A stretch of 61,043 bases of DNA from Cytophagia bacterium (GCA_004293645.1 REAB01000070.1:1-61043), one strand, 5' to 3'. Positions 45,298 to 54,006 are shown, counted from the stretch's first letter. Made by a program: numbers and translations. Notes: a model not told the origin generated them from the letters alone.

Positions 45298-45702
45298 ATG
45301 ATAAACAACAGCAACGAAAATATGCTCATGGACGATGCCAACTCGCCCGAACTCAACAAACAATTGATGGGAGTGGTATCGTCAGATTTTGTAAAAGTAT
45401 CTGAGCAACTCCGCGAAGCATCGTACCAAATCAGAAAACGGGGTTTTTCAGAACATCCTATTTTTGTGGCATCGCAGCGTGAGGTAGAACTTGGAATTAC
45501 ACTCATTGGTAACGGCGAATTTGAAAACCGCTGGAACTACCGCGCGTCTTATTTGCAGGAATTTGTGCAACGCGAACTCGTGGGCGAAGAATCGATGGAG
45601 ATGTTTCAAGAAAATTATAAAAACGCCGACGAATACTGCTGCCTCTTTGTGATAGAAGCCGACTTCGCAGGTTTTATCTTTGTGCCTTTTCCCGAAGATT
45701 AA
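45298..45702 (+). CDS. Cytosolic protein of unknown function
   Basis: This 134-residue protein without a signal peptide reads NSPELNKQLMGVVSSDFVKV, REASYQIRKRGFSEHPIFVA, SQREVELGITLIGNGEFENRW and ends FAGFIFVPFPED. It looks like a well-folded alpha/beta protein of the type conserved only within Bacteroidota; I recognise no named domain. It follows the TatD gene by 85 bases, across a run of AACAGATAACA repeats. Its neighbours give no clear hint. Confidence 0.7.
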   Translation: MINNSNENMLMDDANSPELNKQLMGVVSSDFVKVSEQLREASYQIRKRGFSEHPIFVASQREVELGITLIGNGEFENRWNYRASYLQEFVQRELVGEESMEMFQENYKNADEYCCLFVIEADFAGFIFVPFPED

Positions 45703-45741
45703 GTTGGTCATTATTTACACTTTCAGAATCAAATCTCCTTC

Positions 45742-46485
45742 ATGCTCAAAAATCTCATTTTGCTCGTATTTTTTGCCCAGTCGGTGCTGGGCCAAACGCC
45801 ATATACCGTGCAACTTGATACCCTGACTTTGTTTGACAACACCCGAAACCGCCCCGTACCCGTGGCTTTGTATTCGCCAAAAGTTACGAAGGGCATCAAA
45901 AAGCAAAAATTGGTTATTTTTAGCCACGGCTACGGCCAAAACAAAGGCGGCGATTATGTGGCGTACTCGTACTTGACCGAAAAACTGGCCTCCGAAGGAC
46001 ACTTTGTAGCCAGTATTCAGCACGAGCTGCCAAGCGACTCTTTGATGCCGTTGGTGGGTGTGCCGCAAGTGGTAAGGCGGCCTTTTTGGGAACGAGGAGC
46101 ATAGAATATCTACTTCGTAATCAAGCAATTACAAACTTCTCATCGGCAATTAGATTTCAACAATATCGTTTTGATGGGTCATTCTAATGGCGGAGATATG
46201 ACGGCCTTGTTTCCTCAAAAATACCCTCGTGTAGTTGCCAAAATCATTACTTTAGACAACCGCCGCATGGCTTTGCCCAAAAGCCAGCAGGTGAAAGTTT
46301 ACTCACTGCGGTCGAGCGACCAGCCTGCCGATGCGGGTGTTTTACCCACCGACAATGACCAAAAAAAGTATAAAATGACCATTGTCAAACTCCCCAATAC
46401 CATTCATAACCACATGGATGACAACGCCAGCGATGCCCAACGGGCTGAAATAAACGGCTATGTTTTACAGTTTTTGCAAGATTGA
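45742..46485 (+). pseudogene. Exported alpha/beta hydrolase interrupted by one in-frame amber codon
   Basis: Two frames, 45742-46104 and 46171-46485, are in the same phase and read as one 247-residue protein except for TAG at 46102-46104 in FWERGA-stop-NIYFVIKQ. A single base change (AAG or CAG to TAG) explains it. Order: signal peptide (LKNLILLVFFAQSVLGQ), oxyanion region LVIFSHGYGQNKGGDYVAY, nucleophile in LMGHSNGGDMTALFP, and C-terminal TIHNHMDDNASDAQRAEI with a candidate His. No other lesion is seen, so the mutation is recent, or the codon is read through at low level. Confidence 0.85.
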
Positions 46486-46509
46486 TAGCCGCCCTTGAAG
46501 TTCTTTGTT

Positions 46510-46547
46510 TCAAATCATGTTTTGACGCGCCTCAAATCATTTTTTGA
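46510..46547. promoter_or_regulatory. Two tandem operator-like sites upstream of doxX
   Basis: TCAAATCATGTTTTGA (46510-46525) and TCAAATCATTTTTTGA (46532-46547) are spaced exactly 22 bases start to start, about two helical turns. Each has inverted ends TCAAA/TTTGA (the first as TCAAAtcatgttTTGA). They lie about 75 bases before the DoxX gene. The arrangement is typical of a dimeric regulator binding side by side. Confidence 0.5.
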
Positions 46548-46623
46548 AGCACGCAAGAGATTTTGATGCGCCACCTTTGCATCATCAATCGCAACAAAGC
46601 GGTTGGCTCAAACAAACAAAATC

Positions 46624-47070
46624 ATGAAAACCTTATTTTCAAAAATCATCACTCCTGTTTACACTTCTACTTGGTATTCAGATTTATTGTTGGCTATTCC
46701 ACGCATAGTAGGCTGTTATTTTTTAGCCGTTAATTTTGGCGGCAGCAAGTTTCCTTGTCCCGAATGGTTCATCAAAGACGTGGCAGGCTACGGCTTTCCG
46801 TTTCCTGCGTTTTTTGCGTGGGCAGCAGTCTTAGCCGAAACTTTTGGCGGGGCCATGCTCGTCTTGGGCCTCTTTACGCGGTTTGCGGGTTTTATGGTGA
46901 TGTGTACCATGTTGGTTGCTATTTTCTTCCAAAAGTGGGGTGGAGAAGTCTGGGAAATGCTGCCTGCTATGGGTTTTTTGTGGATTTCGCTTTACGCCAT
47001 CGTCATGGGTTCGGGCAGATTTGGGCTTGACCACCTGATTTCAAAAAAATGGTTTGATTCAAGTTTGTAA
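46624..47070 (+). CDS. DoxX family membrane protein
   Basis: This 148-residue protein has four membrane segments: LLLAIPRIVGCYFLAVNFGG, FPAFFAWAAVLAETFGGAML, FAGFMVMCTMLVAIFF and LPAMGFLWISLYAIVMGSGR followed by FGLDHLI. The GSGRFGLDHLI end is typical of DoxX proteins, which are linked to redox and thiosulfate or peroxide stress but whose reaction is mostly unknown. The ATG at 46624 is preferred over a TTG at 46603. Expression is likely controlled by the tandem 16-base sites at 46510-46547. Confidence 0.88.
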   Translation: MKTLFSKIITPVYTSTWYSDLLLAIPRIVGCYFLAVNFGGSKFPCPEWFIKDVAGYGFPFPAFFAWAAVLAETFGGAMLVLGLFTRFAGFMVMCTMLVAIFFQKWGGEVWEMLPAMGFLWISLYAIVMGSGRFGLDHLISKKWFDSSL

Positions 47071-47086
47071 TTCGTATTTTTACGAA
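47071..47086. promoter_or_regulatory. Perfect inverted repeat overlapping a promoter before the first M20 gene
   Basis: TTCGTA-TTTT-TACGAA is a perfect palindrome with a four-base centre, 22 bases before the ATG at 47109. TTTG at 47053-47056 and TATTTTTA at 47075 are 18 bases apart and could be an imperfect promoter overlapped by the palindrome. It may be an operator. Confidence 0.4.
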
Positions 47087-47108
47087 CTAAAAGCTAAATC
47101 CTCCTACA

Positions 47109-48554
47109 ATGAAAAAATCAATTTTATCTTTGGCAACCCTGTTTTTGTCATTGGCCACCTTTGCCCAAAAAACCGACGACAAAAGCACCATTGCGGCCCA
47201 ATTGGACAAAAAATACCACCAATACGCCAACATAGCCCGCACCATCTGGACTACGCCCGAACTGGGCTACCAAGAAGTAAAAAGCTCGGCTACGCTCCAA
47301 GCTGAGTTGCGCAAAGAAGGTTTTAAGATGGAAGTCGGCGTGGCCGATATGCCCACCAGTTTTATAGGCAGCTACGGCAGTGGCCGCCCCATTATTGCTA
47401 TTTTGGCCGAATTTGACGCACTGCCAGGGCTTTCGCAAGACTCTGTCCCGTATAAAAAACCCATCATAGAAGGCGGCAATGGCCACGGTTGCGGGCATAA
47501 CTTGTTTGGCACGGCCTCAGTAGCCGCCGCCACAGCCCTCAAAAATTGGCTTACCCAAACCAAACGCCCAGGCACGATTCGGCTCTACGGTACCCCCGCC
47601 GAAGAAGGCGGTGGTGGCAAAGTCTATATGACCCGCGCAGGTCTTTTTAATGATGTGGATGCCGTACTGCACTGGCATCCTTCCGATGACAACAACGCAG
47701 AGTCAAGTTCGTGGCTGTCGCAAAAACAAGCCATTATGCGATTTTATGGGCGTAGCTCACACGCTGCCGCCGCACCCGAAGTAGGCCGCTCGGCACTCGA
47801 TGCCGCCGAAGCCATGAACTACATGGTAAATATGATGCGCGAACACATGGACGAAAAAGCGCGGATTCACTACGTTATCAAAAAAGGTGGTTTGGCGGCC
47901 AATGTCGTGCCCGATTACGTTGAAATGGAATACAAAGTACGCCACCCAAAAGGGGAAGGCATGGAAGAACTCTGGCAACGCGTACTCAAATGCGCACAAG
48001 GCGCAGCCCTCGGCACCGAAACCCGTTTTGAATATGAAGTTATTTCGGGGTATTATGAGATGGTGCCCAACGATGAACTCTCGCGGGCAATGGACGCTAA
48101 CTTGCGCAAAGTGGGTGGCGTAACTTACACGCCCGAAGAAACTGCCTTTGCTGAGGCCATTCAGAAAACCCTGCCTACCAAAAAAGCGCCACCGCTCTCC
48201 AATGCCACCACCATTCAGCCTTTCCGCACGGGTATTATCAATTCGGGTTCGTCCGATGTGTCGGATATTAGTTGGGTAGTCCCCACAGCGGGGGTTTACC
48301 CAGCTACTTGGGTGCCTGGCACAGCCGCGCACACGTGGCAAGCCACCGCCGCCGACGGTATGAGCATTGGTTTTAAGGGCATGATGGTGGCTGCCAAAAC
48401 AATGGCCATGACGGGCATAGACCTCTTCACTACGCCCGAACTGATTGTCAAAGCAAAAGCTGAACTCGAACAACGACGCGGCCCCAATTGGCAATACAAA
48501 TGCCTCGTAGGCGACCGCAAACCACCGCTCAATTACCGCTCTTTAGCGCAGTAG
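47109..48554 (+). CDS. Secreted M20 family amidohydrolase, copy 1
   Basis: This 481-residue metal-dependent amidohydrolase of the AbgB/HipO type starts with signal peptide MKKSILSLATLFLSLATFAQ. Metal-binding motifs are GNGHGCGHNLFG, the acidic TPAEEGGGGK and HWHPSDDNNAE; the dimerisation domain contains GRSSHAAAAPEVGRSALDAA, and VPTAGVYPATWVPGTAAHTW lies near the end. Relatives cleave amides such as p-aminobenzoyl-glutamate or acyl-amino acids. The signal peptide places it in the periplasm, unlike cytoplasmic AbgB. A close paralogue follows at 48818, so this is a tandem duplication. A palindrome at 47071 may control it. Confidence 0.92.
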   Translation: MKKSILSLATLFLSLATFAQKTDDKSTIAAQLDKKYHQYANIARTIWTTPELGYQEVKSSATLQAELRKEGFKMEVGVADMPTSFIGSYGSGRPIIAILAEFDALPGLSQDSVPYKKPIIEGGNGHGCGHNLFGTASVAAATALKNWLTQTKRPGTIRLYGTPAEEGGGGKVYMTRAGLFNDVDAVLHWHPSDDNNAESSSWLSQKQAIMRFYGRSSHAAAAPEVGRSALDAAEAMNYMVNMMREHMDEKARIHYVIKKGGLAANVVPDYVEMEYKVRHPKGEGMEELWQRVLKCAQGAALGTETRFEYEVISGYYEMVPNDELSRAMDANLRKVGGVTYTPEETAFAEAIQKTLPTKKAPPLSNATTIQPFRTGIINSGSSDVSDISWVVPTAGVYPATWVPGTAAHTWQATAADGMSIGFKGMMVAAKTMAMTGIDLFTTPELIVKAKAELEQRRGPNWQYKCLVGDRKPPLNYRSLAQ

Positions 48555-48613
48555 TTTTGAGTACCAACATTTTAGCAATCGGCCATTATTGGTCAAAAAA
48601 TAAACTTTGTCGT

Positions 48614-48735
48614 CGCTGCGGCACCGTACTGATATACTCTTTTGTCATTCCGACGAAGGAGGAATCTTTACAATATTGACAAGATTCCTCCTTCGTCGGA
48701 ATGACAAAAAAACAAATTGGCACAGTGCCGCAGCG
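48614..48735. repeat. Two-tier palindromic repeat between the M20 paralogues
   Basis: A perfect 25-base inverted repeat (48644-48668 and 48681-48705, arm starting GTCATTCCGACGAAGGAGG) with a 12-base loop is nested in an outer 11-base pair of arms, CGCTGCGGCAC (48614-48624) and GTGCCGCAGCG (48725-48735). It is a folded-back mobile repeat or MITE-like element. It lies in the gap separating the duplicated genes. Confidence 0.9.
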
Positions 48736-48817
48736 GCGAACCGTGCCAGTGCGATGACAAAAGCCCAAATGTGTATTAAAAAAAATCTTACTTTTGAAAT
48801 AAAAACCCAAAAAACCA

Positions 48818-50251
48818 ATGAAAAAACTTTCTCTATTGCTTGTTTTGGCATCGTTTGTCAATGTAGTAGCCCAAAAAACCGACGACAAAGGCTTTGTAGC
48901 CAGTCAGTTGGACAAAAAATACACCGCCTACTGCGACGCAGCCCGCACCATTTGGAGTACACCCGAACTGGGTTATTTAGAATCCAAAAGCTCGAAAGTA
49001 CTCGTGGATATGCTCCGCAAAGAAGGTTTTGAAATACAAACAGGTGTGGCTGGTATGCCTACGAGTTTTGTGGCCAAATTTGGCAGCGGCAAACCTGTCA
49101 TTGGTATTTTGGCCGAATTTGACGCGCTGCCTGGTCTTTCGCAAGATACAGTTCCTTACAAAAAACCACTTATCGAAGGAGGCAATGGCCACGGCTGCGG
49201 CCATAATTTGTTTGGCACGGCCTCGGCAGCGGCAGGCATTGCGCTCAAAGATTGGCTTACTGCCAACAAACGTGCTGGCACGGTGATTGTCTATGGCACA
49301 CCCGCCGAAGAAGGTGGTGGCGGCAAAGTATTCATGGCCCGCGACGGAATGTTCGACGGCGTTGATGGCATGATTCATTGGCATCCTTCCGACCGAAACG
49401 AGGCCAGTTCGGGCAGTAGTTTGGCCGTAAAAGGGGCTATTTTTAAGTTTTATGGGCGTAGCTCACACGCCGCTGCCGCGCCACAAGTGGGCCGTTCGGC
49501 TTTGGATGCCGCCGAGTCTATGAACTACATGGTGAACATGATGCGCGAACACATGGACGAGCGCGCCCGCATTCACTACGTGATTAAAAAAGGTGGTTTG
49601 GCCGCCAATGTGGTGCCCGATTACGTTGAAATGGAATATTATGTGCGCCACCCCAACGTACAAGGAGTATTGGAACTTTTTGACCGCGTAGTAAAATGCG
49701 GTGAAGGTGCGGCCATTGGCACCGAAACCAAAATGGAGTTTGATGTAAATTTTGGTCTTTACGACTTGCTTCCCAACGACGTGCTGGCCAAAGTGATGCA
49801 CGAAAACCTGACCCGCGTGGGTGGCGTAAAATACAGCGCCGACGAGCTGACATTTGCCAATAAAGTTCGGGAGTCTTTTCCGTACAAAATACCCAACATT
49901 TCTTTTGCGGCTGATATTCAGCCATTTACTACCAATAATAATATGTCGGGTAGCACCGATGTAGGCGATGTGAGCTACATTGTACCCACCGTGGGCGTGT
50001 ATCCTGCCACTTGGATACCTGGCACAGCCGCGCATACTTGGCAAGCCGTAGCCGCCGACGGCATGGGCATCGGTTTTAAGGGCATGATGGTAGCCGCCAA
50101 ATCAATGGCCATGATGGGCGTAGATATGTTTAGTTCGCCAGAGTTGCTCACCAAAGCCAAAGCCGAACTCGAAAAACGCACCGAAGGTTTCAAATACAAA
50201 GCCTTAGTTGGCGACCGCAAACCACCTTTGGACTACCGCAAGGGTTTGTAA
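48818..50251 (+). CDS. Secreted M20 family amidohydrolase, copy 2
   Basis: This 477-residue paralogue of the upstream gene shares the same order of motifs: signal peptide MKKLSLLLVLASFVNVVAQ, HGCGHNLFG, TPAEEGGGGKVFMARDG, HWHPSDRNEAS, RSSHAAAAPQVGRSALDAAE and PTVGVYPATWIPGTAAHTW. The region before the catalytic His and the segment around YSADELTFANKVRESFPYKI diverge most, so the two may differ in substrate. A strong hairpin terminator follows at 50276. Copy 1 and copy 2 keep all metal ligands, so both are probably active. Confidence 0.92.
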   Translation: MKKLSLLLVLASFVNVVAQKTDDKGFVASQLDKKYTAYCDAARTIWSTPELGYLESKSSKVLVDMLRKEGFEIQTGVAGMPTSFVAKFGSGKPVIGILAEFDALPGLSQDTVPYKKPLIEGGNGHGCGHNLFGTASAAAGIALKDWLTANKRAGTVIVYGTPAEEGGGGKVFMARDGMFDGVDGMIHWHPSDRNEASSGSSLAVKGAIFKFYGRSSHAAAAPQVGRSALDAAESMNYMVNMMREHMDERARIHYVIKKGGLAANVVPDYVEMEYYVRHPNVQGVLELFDRVVKCGEGAAIGTETKMEFDVNFGLYDLLPNDVLAKVMHENLTRVGGVKYSADELTFANKVRESFPYKIPNISFAADIQPFTTNNNMSGSTDVGDVSYIVPTVGVYPATWIPGTAAHTWQAVAADGMGIGFKGMMVAAKSMAMMGVDMFSSPELLTKAKAELEKRTEGFKYKALVGDRKPPLDYRKGL

Positions 50252-50275
50252 AAAGAACACTTTTTAATAGTTAAT

Positions 50276-50319
50276 GCACAACGCCACGGCCTTTGAAAGG
50301 CCGTGGCGTTGTGCGTTTT
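50276..50319. terminator. Strong bidirectional-type hairpin terminator
   Basis: A perfect 18-base-pair stem (50276-50293 pairing with 50297-50314; arm starting GCACAACGCCACGG) with a three-base loop TGA is followed by GTTTTT. It separates the M20 pair (+) from the ABC operon (-), whose stop lies at 50340. The CAACGCCACG part of its stem also occurs in the 46-bp palindrome at 59694. Confidence 0.85.
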
Positions 50320-50339
50320 TAGGCAACTATTTATAATTT

Positions 50340-51155
50340 TCAACTACCCAGAATTGCAGTTTTTATGTCTTTTGCTAACTCCGTGTGGCTTTGACTATAT
50401 GGCTGCCACGCCAAGCCCAGGGCTTTGAGGTCAAAAGACGCGACAACAGTCCCCACTTGTTTGCTGGGCGACGCAAAGCCCAATACATAAATCTTGTCGG
50501 CCAACTCAACGGCCAACTCAATATCATGGGTAGAAAAAATGATGGTGCTTAATTCGTGAGAAGTATTGACGAGCCGAAGCATTGATTTAACGTCTTCCAC
50601 ATTTCCTACGTCCAAGCCCGAAAAAGGCTCATCTAACACCAAAAAATAACCCGAAGATAGCAATTGTGACATAATGGCCGCTCGTTGGCGTTGGCCACCC
50701 GAACAGTGGCAAGGGTACTGGTCTTTGGCTTTTTCGAGGCCCCATTTATTCAACAAATCCATTACTCGTCCGTGGATTTCTCCGTCGGGAATACCTCCTT
50801 TTCGAGCGGCCAATTTGAGTTGGTTATAAATGGTTAAGTGCCGAAAAAGCGTGTACTTTTGGTCCACAAACCCTACGGTACCTTCTTGTACCTCAATGGG
50901 TTTGTTAATTTCATTGCTTGGAATCAAGATGCGCCCCGTGCTGGGCTTACGTAAACCTGTAATAGTTTTGAATAAAGTGGACTTACCGCGCCCCGAACGC
51001 CCCACTACGGCTATCATTTGGCCTTGTGCATGACCATCGCGGAGGGTATTGTGTTCTTCCATATTGATGTTCTCAATAATGGTTTTGTTGCCAATCGTTA
51101 CCGACACATTTTCTACGAGCAATACCGTTCCTTCTGTTTTATAAGAATGTTTCAT
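50340..51155 (-). CDS. ABC transporter ATPase, NitT/TauT type
   Basis: This 271-residue ATP-binding subunit has Walker A in VVGRSGRGKSTLFKTI, Q-loop VGFVDQKYTLFRHL, signature CHCSGGQRQRAAIMSQLL, Walker B in YFLVLDEPFSGLD and the switch His in IFSTHDIELAVELAD. The fold and partners place it with importers for nitrate, sulfonates or other small organic anions, but the substrate is not evident. The C-terminal 55 residues (FASPSKQVGTVVASFDLKAL) add a short domain beyond the core. It is the third gene of the operon, starting four bases after the permease gene ends. Confidence 0.92.
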   Translation of the reverse strand: MKHSYKTEGTVLLVENVSVTIGNKTIIENINMEEHNTLRDGHAQGQMIAVVGRSGRGKSTLFKTITGLRKPSTGRILIPSNEINKPIEVQEGTVGFVDQKYTLFRHLTIYNQLKLAARKGGIPDGEIHGRVMDLLNKWGLEKAKDQYPCHCSGGQRQRAAIMSQLLSSGYFLVLDEPFSGLDVGNVEDVKSMLRLVNTSHELSTIIFSTHDIELAVELADKIYVLGFASPSKQVGTVVASFDLKALGLAWQPYSQSHTELAKDIKTAILGS

Positions 51156-51159
51156 GGGC

Positions 51160-51954
51160 TTAGTTTTTGCTTCCGCGATTGACGTATGGGAATGAATAGC
51201 GCAATTCTGACAGCAAGTAATCTAATAAAATACCGATGAGCAAAATCACCAATTGAGCCGCAAAAATACGGCCATGATTGGCGTAGCGGTCGGCATTTTT
51301 GATGATTGTTCCTAAGCCGCCCGCCGACATCACAATGCTTTCTACCGTTACGAGCATCATCCAAACAATGGCCAAGTTTTGCCGTAAAATATCAATGGCG
51401 TAGTCAATTCGGCCCCGCACAATAACGTGCCAAAGTACTTCCCAACGGCTCATTTTAAGGCTTCGGGCGTGGTCAAACTCTTCTTGCGGAATATCTGCAA
51501 TGACACTCAAAAGCGAGGTTACAAAATAGACCGACATAAAAATAACCAACACACCTACCTGCATGGCGCGCCCCGAACTAATGAGCGGCGAAGTGGCCAA
51601 ATAAAACGTAATGCCCGTTAGTGGCAAATACCTAAATTTACTAATACCTTGTATAACAGGCATAAACAGCGGCAAGGTAGAAAGATAAGCCAGTGGTAAA
51701 CTCACCAAAAGTGCCCAAAAAGTAGCTTGACCGCAAAGACTTAAACTGCTGAATATATGCGGTACCAAGCCTTCTTGGTATTCTTCGCCCAAGCCTCGCA
51801 AAACTGATTGCGGAGAAGGAAGCAGGTGTTTTTGTCCAGTAGTAGAAAGATACCAATAGCCAATCACGGCTACCAACCAAAACGCTACCAACGCCAAATT
51901 GTGCGGCGCTTTCAATACCTCAAATGGTGTAACGAGTTTTTTCATGGAGGCCAT
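51160..51954 (-). CDS. ABC transporter permease, NitT/TauT type
   Basis: This 264-residue integral membrane protein has about six helices (LALVAFWLVAVIGYWYLSTT, ATFWALLVSLPLAYLSTLPL, VGVLVIFMSVYFVTSLLSV, VWMMLVTVESIVMSAGGLGT, QLVILLIGILLDYLL). The coupling motif is EEFDHARSLKMSRWEVLWHVIVRG, the EAA-type loop of importer permeases. It starts one base after the binding-protein gene ends. Together with the ATPase it forms a complete inner membrane importer, unusually served by an OmpA-fused binding protein. Confidence 0.9.
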   Translation of the reverse strand: MASMKKLVTPFEVLKAPHNLALVAFWLVAVIGYWYLSTTGQKHLLPSPQSVLRGLGEEYQEGLVPHIFSSLSLCGQATFWALLVSLPLAYLSTLPLFMPVIQGISKFRYLPLTGITFYLATSPLISSGRAMQVGVLVIFMSVYFVTSLLSVIADIPQEEFDHARSLKMSRWEVLWHVIVRGRIDYAIDILRQNLAIVWMMLVTVESIVMSAGGLGTIIKNADRYANHGRIFAAQLVILLIGILLDYLLSELRYSFPYVNRGSKN

Positions 51955-51955
51955 T

Positions 51956-53740
51956 TTAATTTTTTATAACTACCTCTACCCGACGGTTTTTGGTTCGCCC
52001 ATCGGCCGTGCTGTTGTCTTCGGCTGGCTCGCTTTGGCCTTTGCCCTGCACAGCCTGAAAACGATTTTCAGGAATCCCGCGCGACTTCAACCATGCTTTT
52101 ACGGCTTTGGCACGCTCATCTGAAAGCGTCTGGTTGGCGGCGGCATTGCCCACGTTGTCGGTGTGTCCGTAGAGTTCAATTTTGCCACTTTCGGCCTGCA
52201 CCAGCAAGTTTAAAATGGTCTGTAAAGTTTTATAAGAGTTGGCCATTATGTCGGCTTTGCCCGTTGCAAAATTGATTTGCCACGCCCCTTTCCCAACCAA
52301 TGCCGAAGCCGTTCGGTCGTAGTTGGCGGTGGTAGCAGTACCTTCGTCAATACCCGTAATACCCGACAAATACGACAAATCAAGCACATCGGCGTAAGGT
52401 GTAATTTGCTTTACATTGTCGTTAAAACCAGCTGGGTTGAGGTCTTTTAGGTAATTGGACACTTGGTTATAGACTTTTTCGTAGCGTGAAGTTTCGCCTT
52501 GGGCCAAACCAAAATACTTTTTATTGTCGGCCAAGTTCATCACCTGCGAGCCTCCTACGTTGATGGGTAATCCGTTTTTGATTTCAGAATAGCCCTTAAA
52601 TGTTTTGTACCAAAAATCAGGTGTTTCGGAGTTAAAAGTCTTGGCCACGGCTTTTGAGGCAAACTGCCGCCAACCGTCATATTGTTTCATTTGGTTGCTG
52701 GCTTCCAACGAGGCTTTCAATATTCCCCCTACCACGTCGGGGTGTTTTTTGCACCATTCGTTGGGCATAATCAACACGCAAGGCATTTGGTTGTTAAACT
52801 CTTTGGTCGAAACAATATCCGTTACACCTGGCACTTCGTCAAACACCATTTTGTCGGCGGGAGTCCAAGTGGCGCAGCCATCAATTTTTTTCTTAATCAC
52901 CTCTCCCGTAGTTTTGCCATTTTTTACCACTTTGAGTTCATATTCTAACTCTTGCTTTTGAGAGGTAATAAATTCTTTGGCAGCTTCCACAAAATCGTCG
53001 TTTTTGGCCGCTTTAAAATTGAGCGCGTCGGGGTCATAAGTATTGGGGTCAGGATTAACCTTGATGCCGTTGATGGCCGCCCAGTTTACGGCCACCACCC
53101 AGTCGCCGTCGCCAATAACAGTAGAAATATAGGCCCCTTTGGCGGCCTGTGGGTTGAGTTTCCAGGTTACTGGTCCAATGAGTTTGTCTTCGCCCACCGA
53201 CTTACCCACCGAACCCACAATTTTAAGATTGTATTTTCCTTTGCCATATTTTTCGTCCAGGGCTTGTTGCGTAGATGAAATATAAAACGGGGCTCCGTCG
53301 CCCATAATCATAATACCTGCGCTGCCCTCTGCTGGAAAATCCTTGCCCTGGTCAAAGGCTTCAATAAATTTCATCTGGTTGTTGCGGAGTTCCGACAGCC
53401 AATCTTGGCGTGTCAGCGAAAGATTGATGCCGTTTTTTTCCATCAAAGACCCTTGCGTGGTGCGTGGGCCGCCGTTGGCAGCAATAATACCCGACTGGGC
53501 GTTCCAGGCGTAGCCCGAAATATTGATAAGCGGCTTACTGGCCGTAGAAACCGCCTCCGACGGCAACGCCGCTTGGGCAGAAGTGGTCGTAACGTTTACA
53601 TCGTCGTGCTGCACATCAATAGTCGCAACATTTTTCGATTCTAATACTTTAATTTGAGGGCCAAAATAATTGTAGAGTAGCGCCGCAGCCCCTACTACCA
53701 ATACAATAATGGCAATCTTGCCGATGTTCGTGAGTTTCAT
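51956..53740 (-). CDS. Substrate-binding protein fused to a C-terminal OmpA domain
   Basis: The 594 residues have a membrane anchor at 9-27 (AIIVLVVGAAALLYNYF). A periplasmic binding fold follows from about 70-470 (YAWNAQSGIIAANGGPRTTQ, GDGDWVVAVNWAAINGI, VLIMPNEWCKKHPDVVGGIL), as in NitT/TauT or phosphate-type receptors. From about 490, an OmpA-like peptidoglycan-binding domain has KIELYGHTDNVGNAAANQTL, SDERAKAVKAWLKSRGIPEN and GRTKNRRVEVVI. The OmpA domain should bind the cell wall, tethering the receptor at both ends. It is the first gene of the operon, with the permease and ATPase genes following almost without gaps. The ligand is unknown; the architecture is recorded in databases for some Bacteroidota but its purpose is not described as far as I know. 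Confidence 0.88.
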   Translation of the reverse strand: MKLTNIGKIAIIVLVVGAAALLYNYFGPQIKVLESKNVATIDVQHDDVNVTTTSAQAALPSEAVSTASKPLINISGYAWNAQSGIIAANGGPRTTQGSLMEKNGINLSLTRQDWLSELRNNQMKFIEAFDQGKDFPAEGSAGIMIMGDGAPFYISSTQQALDEKYGKGKYNLKIVGSVGKSVGEDKLIGPVTWKLNPQAAKGAYISTVIGDGDWVVAVNWAAINGIKVNPDPNTYDPDALNFKAAKNDDFVEAAKEFITSQKQELEYELKVVKNGKTTGEVIKKKIDGCATWTPADKMVFDEVPGVTDIVSTKEFNNQMPCVLIMPNEWCKKHPDVVGGILKASLEASNQMKQYDGWRQFASKAVAKTFNSETPDFWYKTFKGYSEIKNGLPINVGGSQVMNLADNKKYFGLAQGETSRYEKVYNQVSNYLKDLNPAGFNDNVKQITPYADVLDLSYLSGITGIDEGTATTANYDRTASALVGKGAWQINFATGKADIMANSYKTLQTILNLLVQAESGKIELYGHTDNVGNAAANQTLSDERAKAVKAWLKSRGIPENRFQAVQGKGQSEPAEDNSTADGRTKNRRVEVVIKN

Positions 53741-54006
53741 TGGTAATAATTGGTTTGTTGGTTAGAGAGATAGTATGTCTTGATTGAGTAAAACCAGCTA
53801 TAAATATCAGGTTACTGGTGATTTTTGCTCAATTTCAACATTTTTTTCTTAAAATCCATTTTCAACAAATACAGAAATGTAAAGTAGGGTGCTTTTTCAT
53901 TTATAAAATTGGGTTTAGCCGCGATAATTTTTATTTCAGCTTGGTTCGTATAATTTTGTGTAAAACTCCGTTTCTTCCCATCTAACTCTATCCGTACTTT
54001 TTTCAA

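Noticed and set aside
48607..49032. 141-codon frame across the palindromic repeat and the start of the second M20 gene
   Set aside because: It is read through the palindromic repeat and out of frame in the M20 gene; the M20 frame has a signal peptide and conserved motifs.
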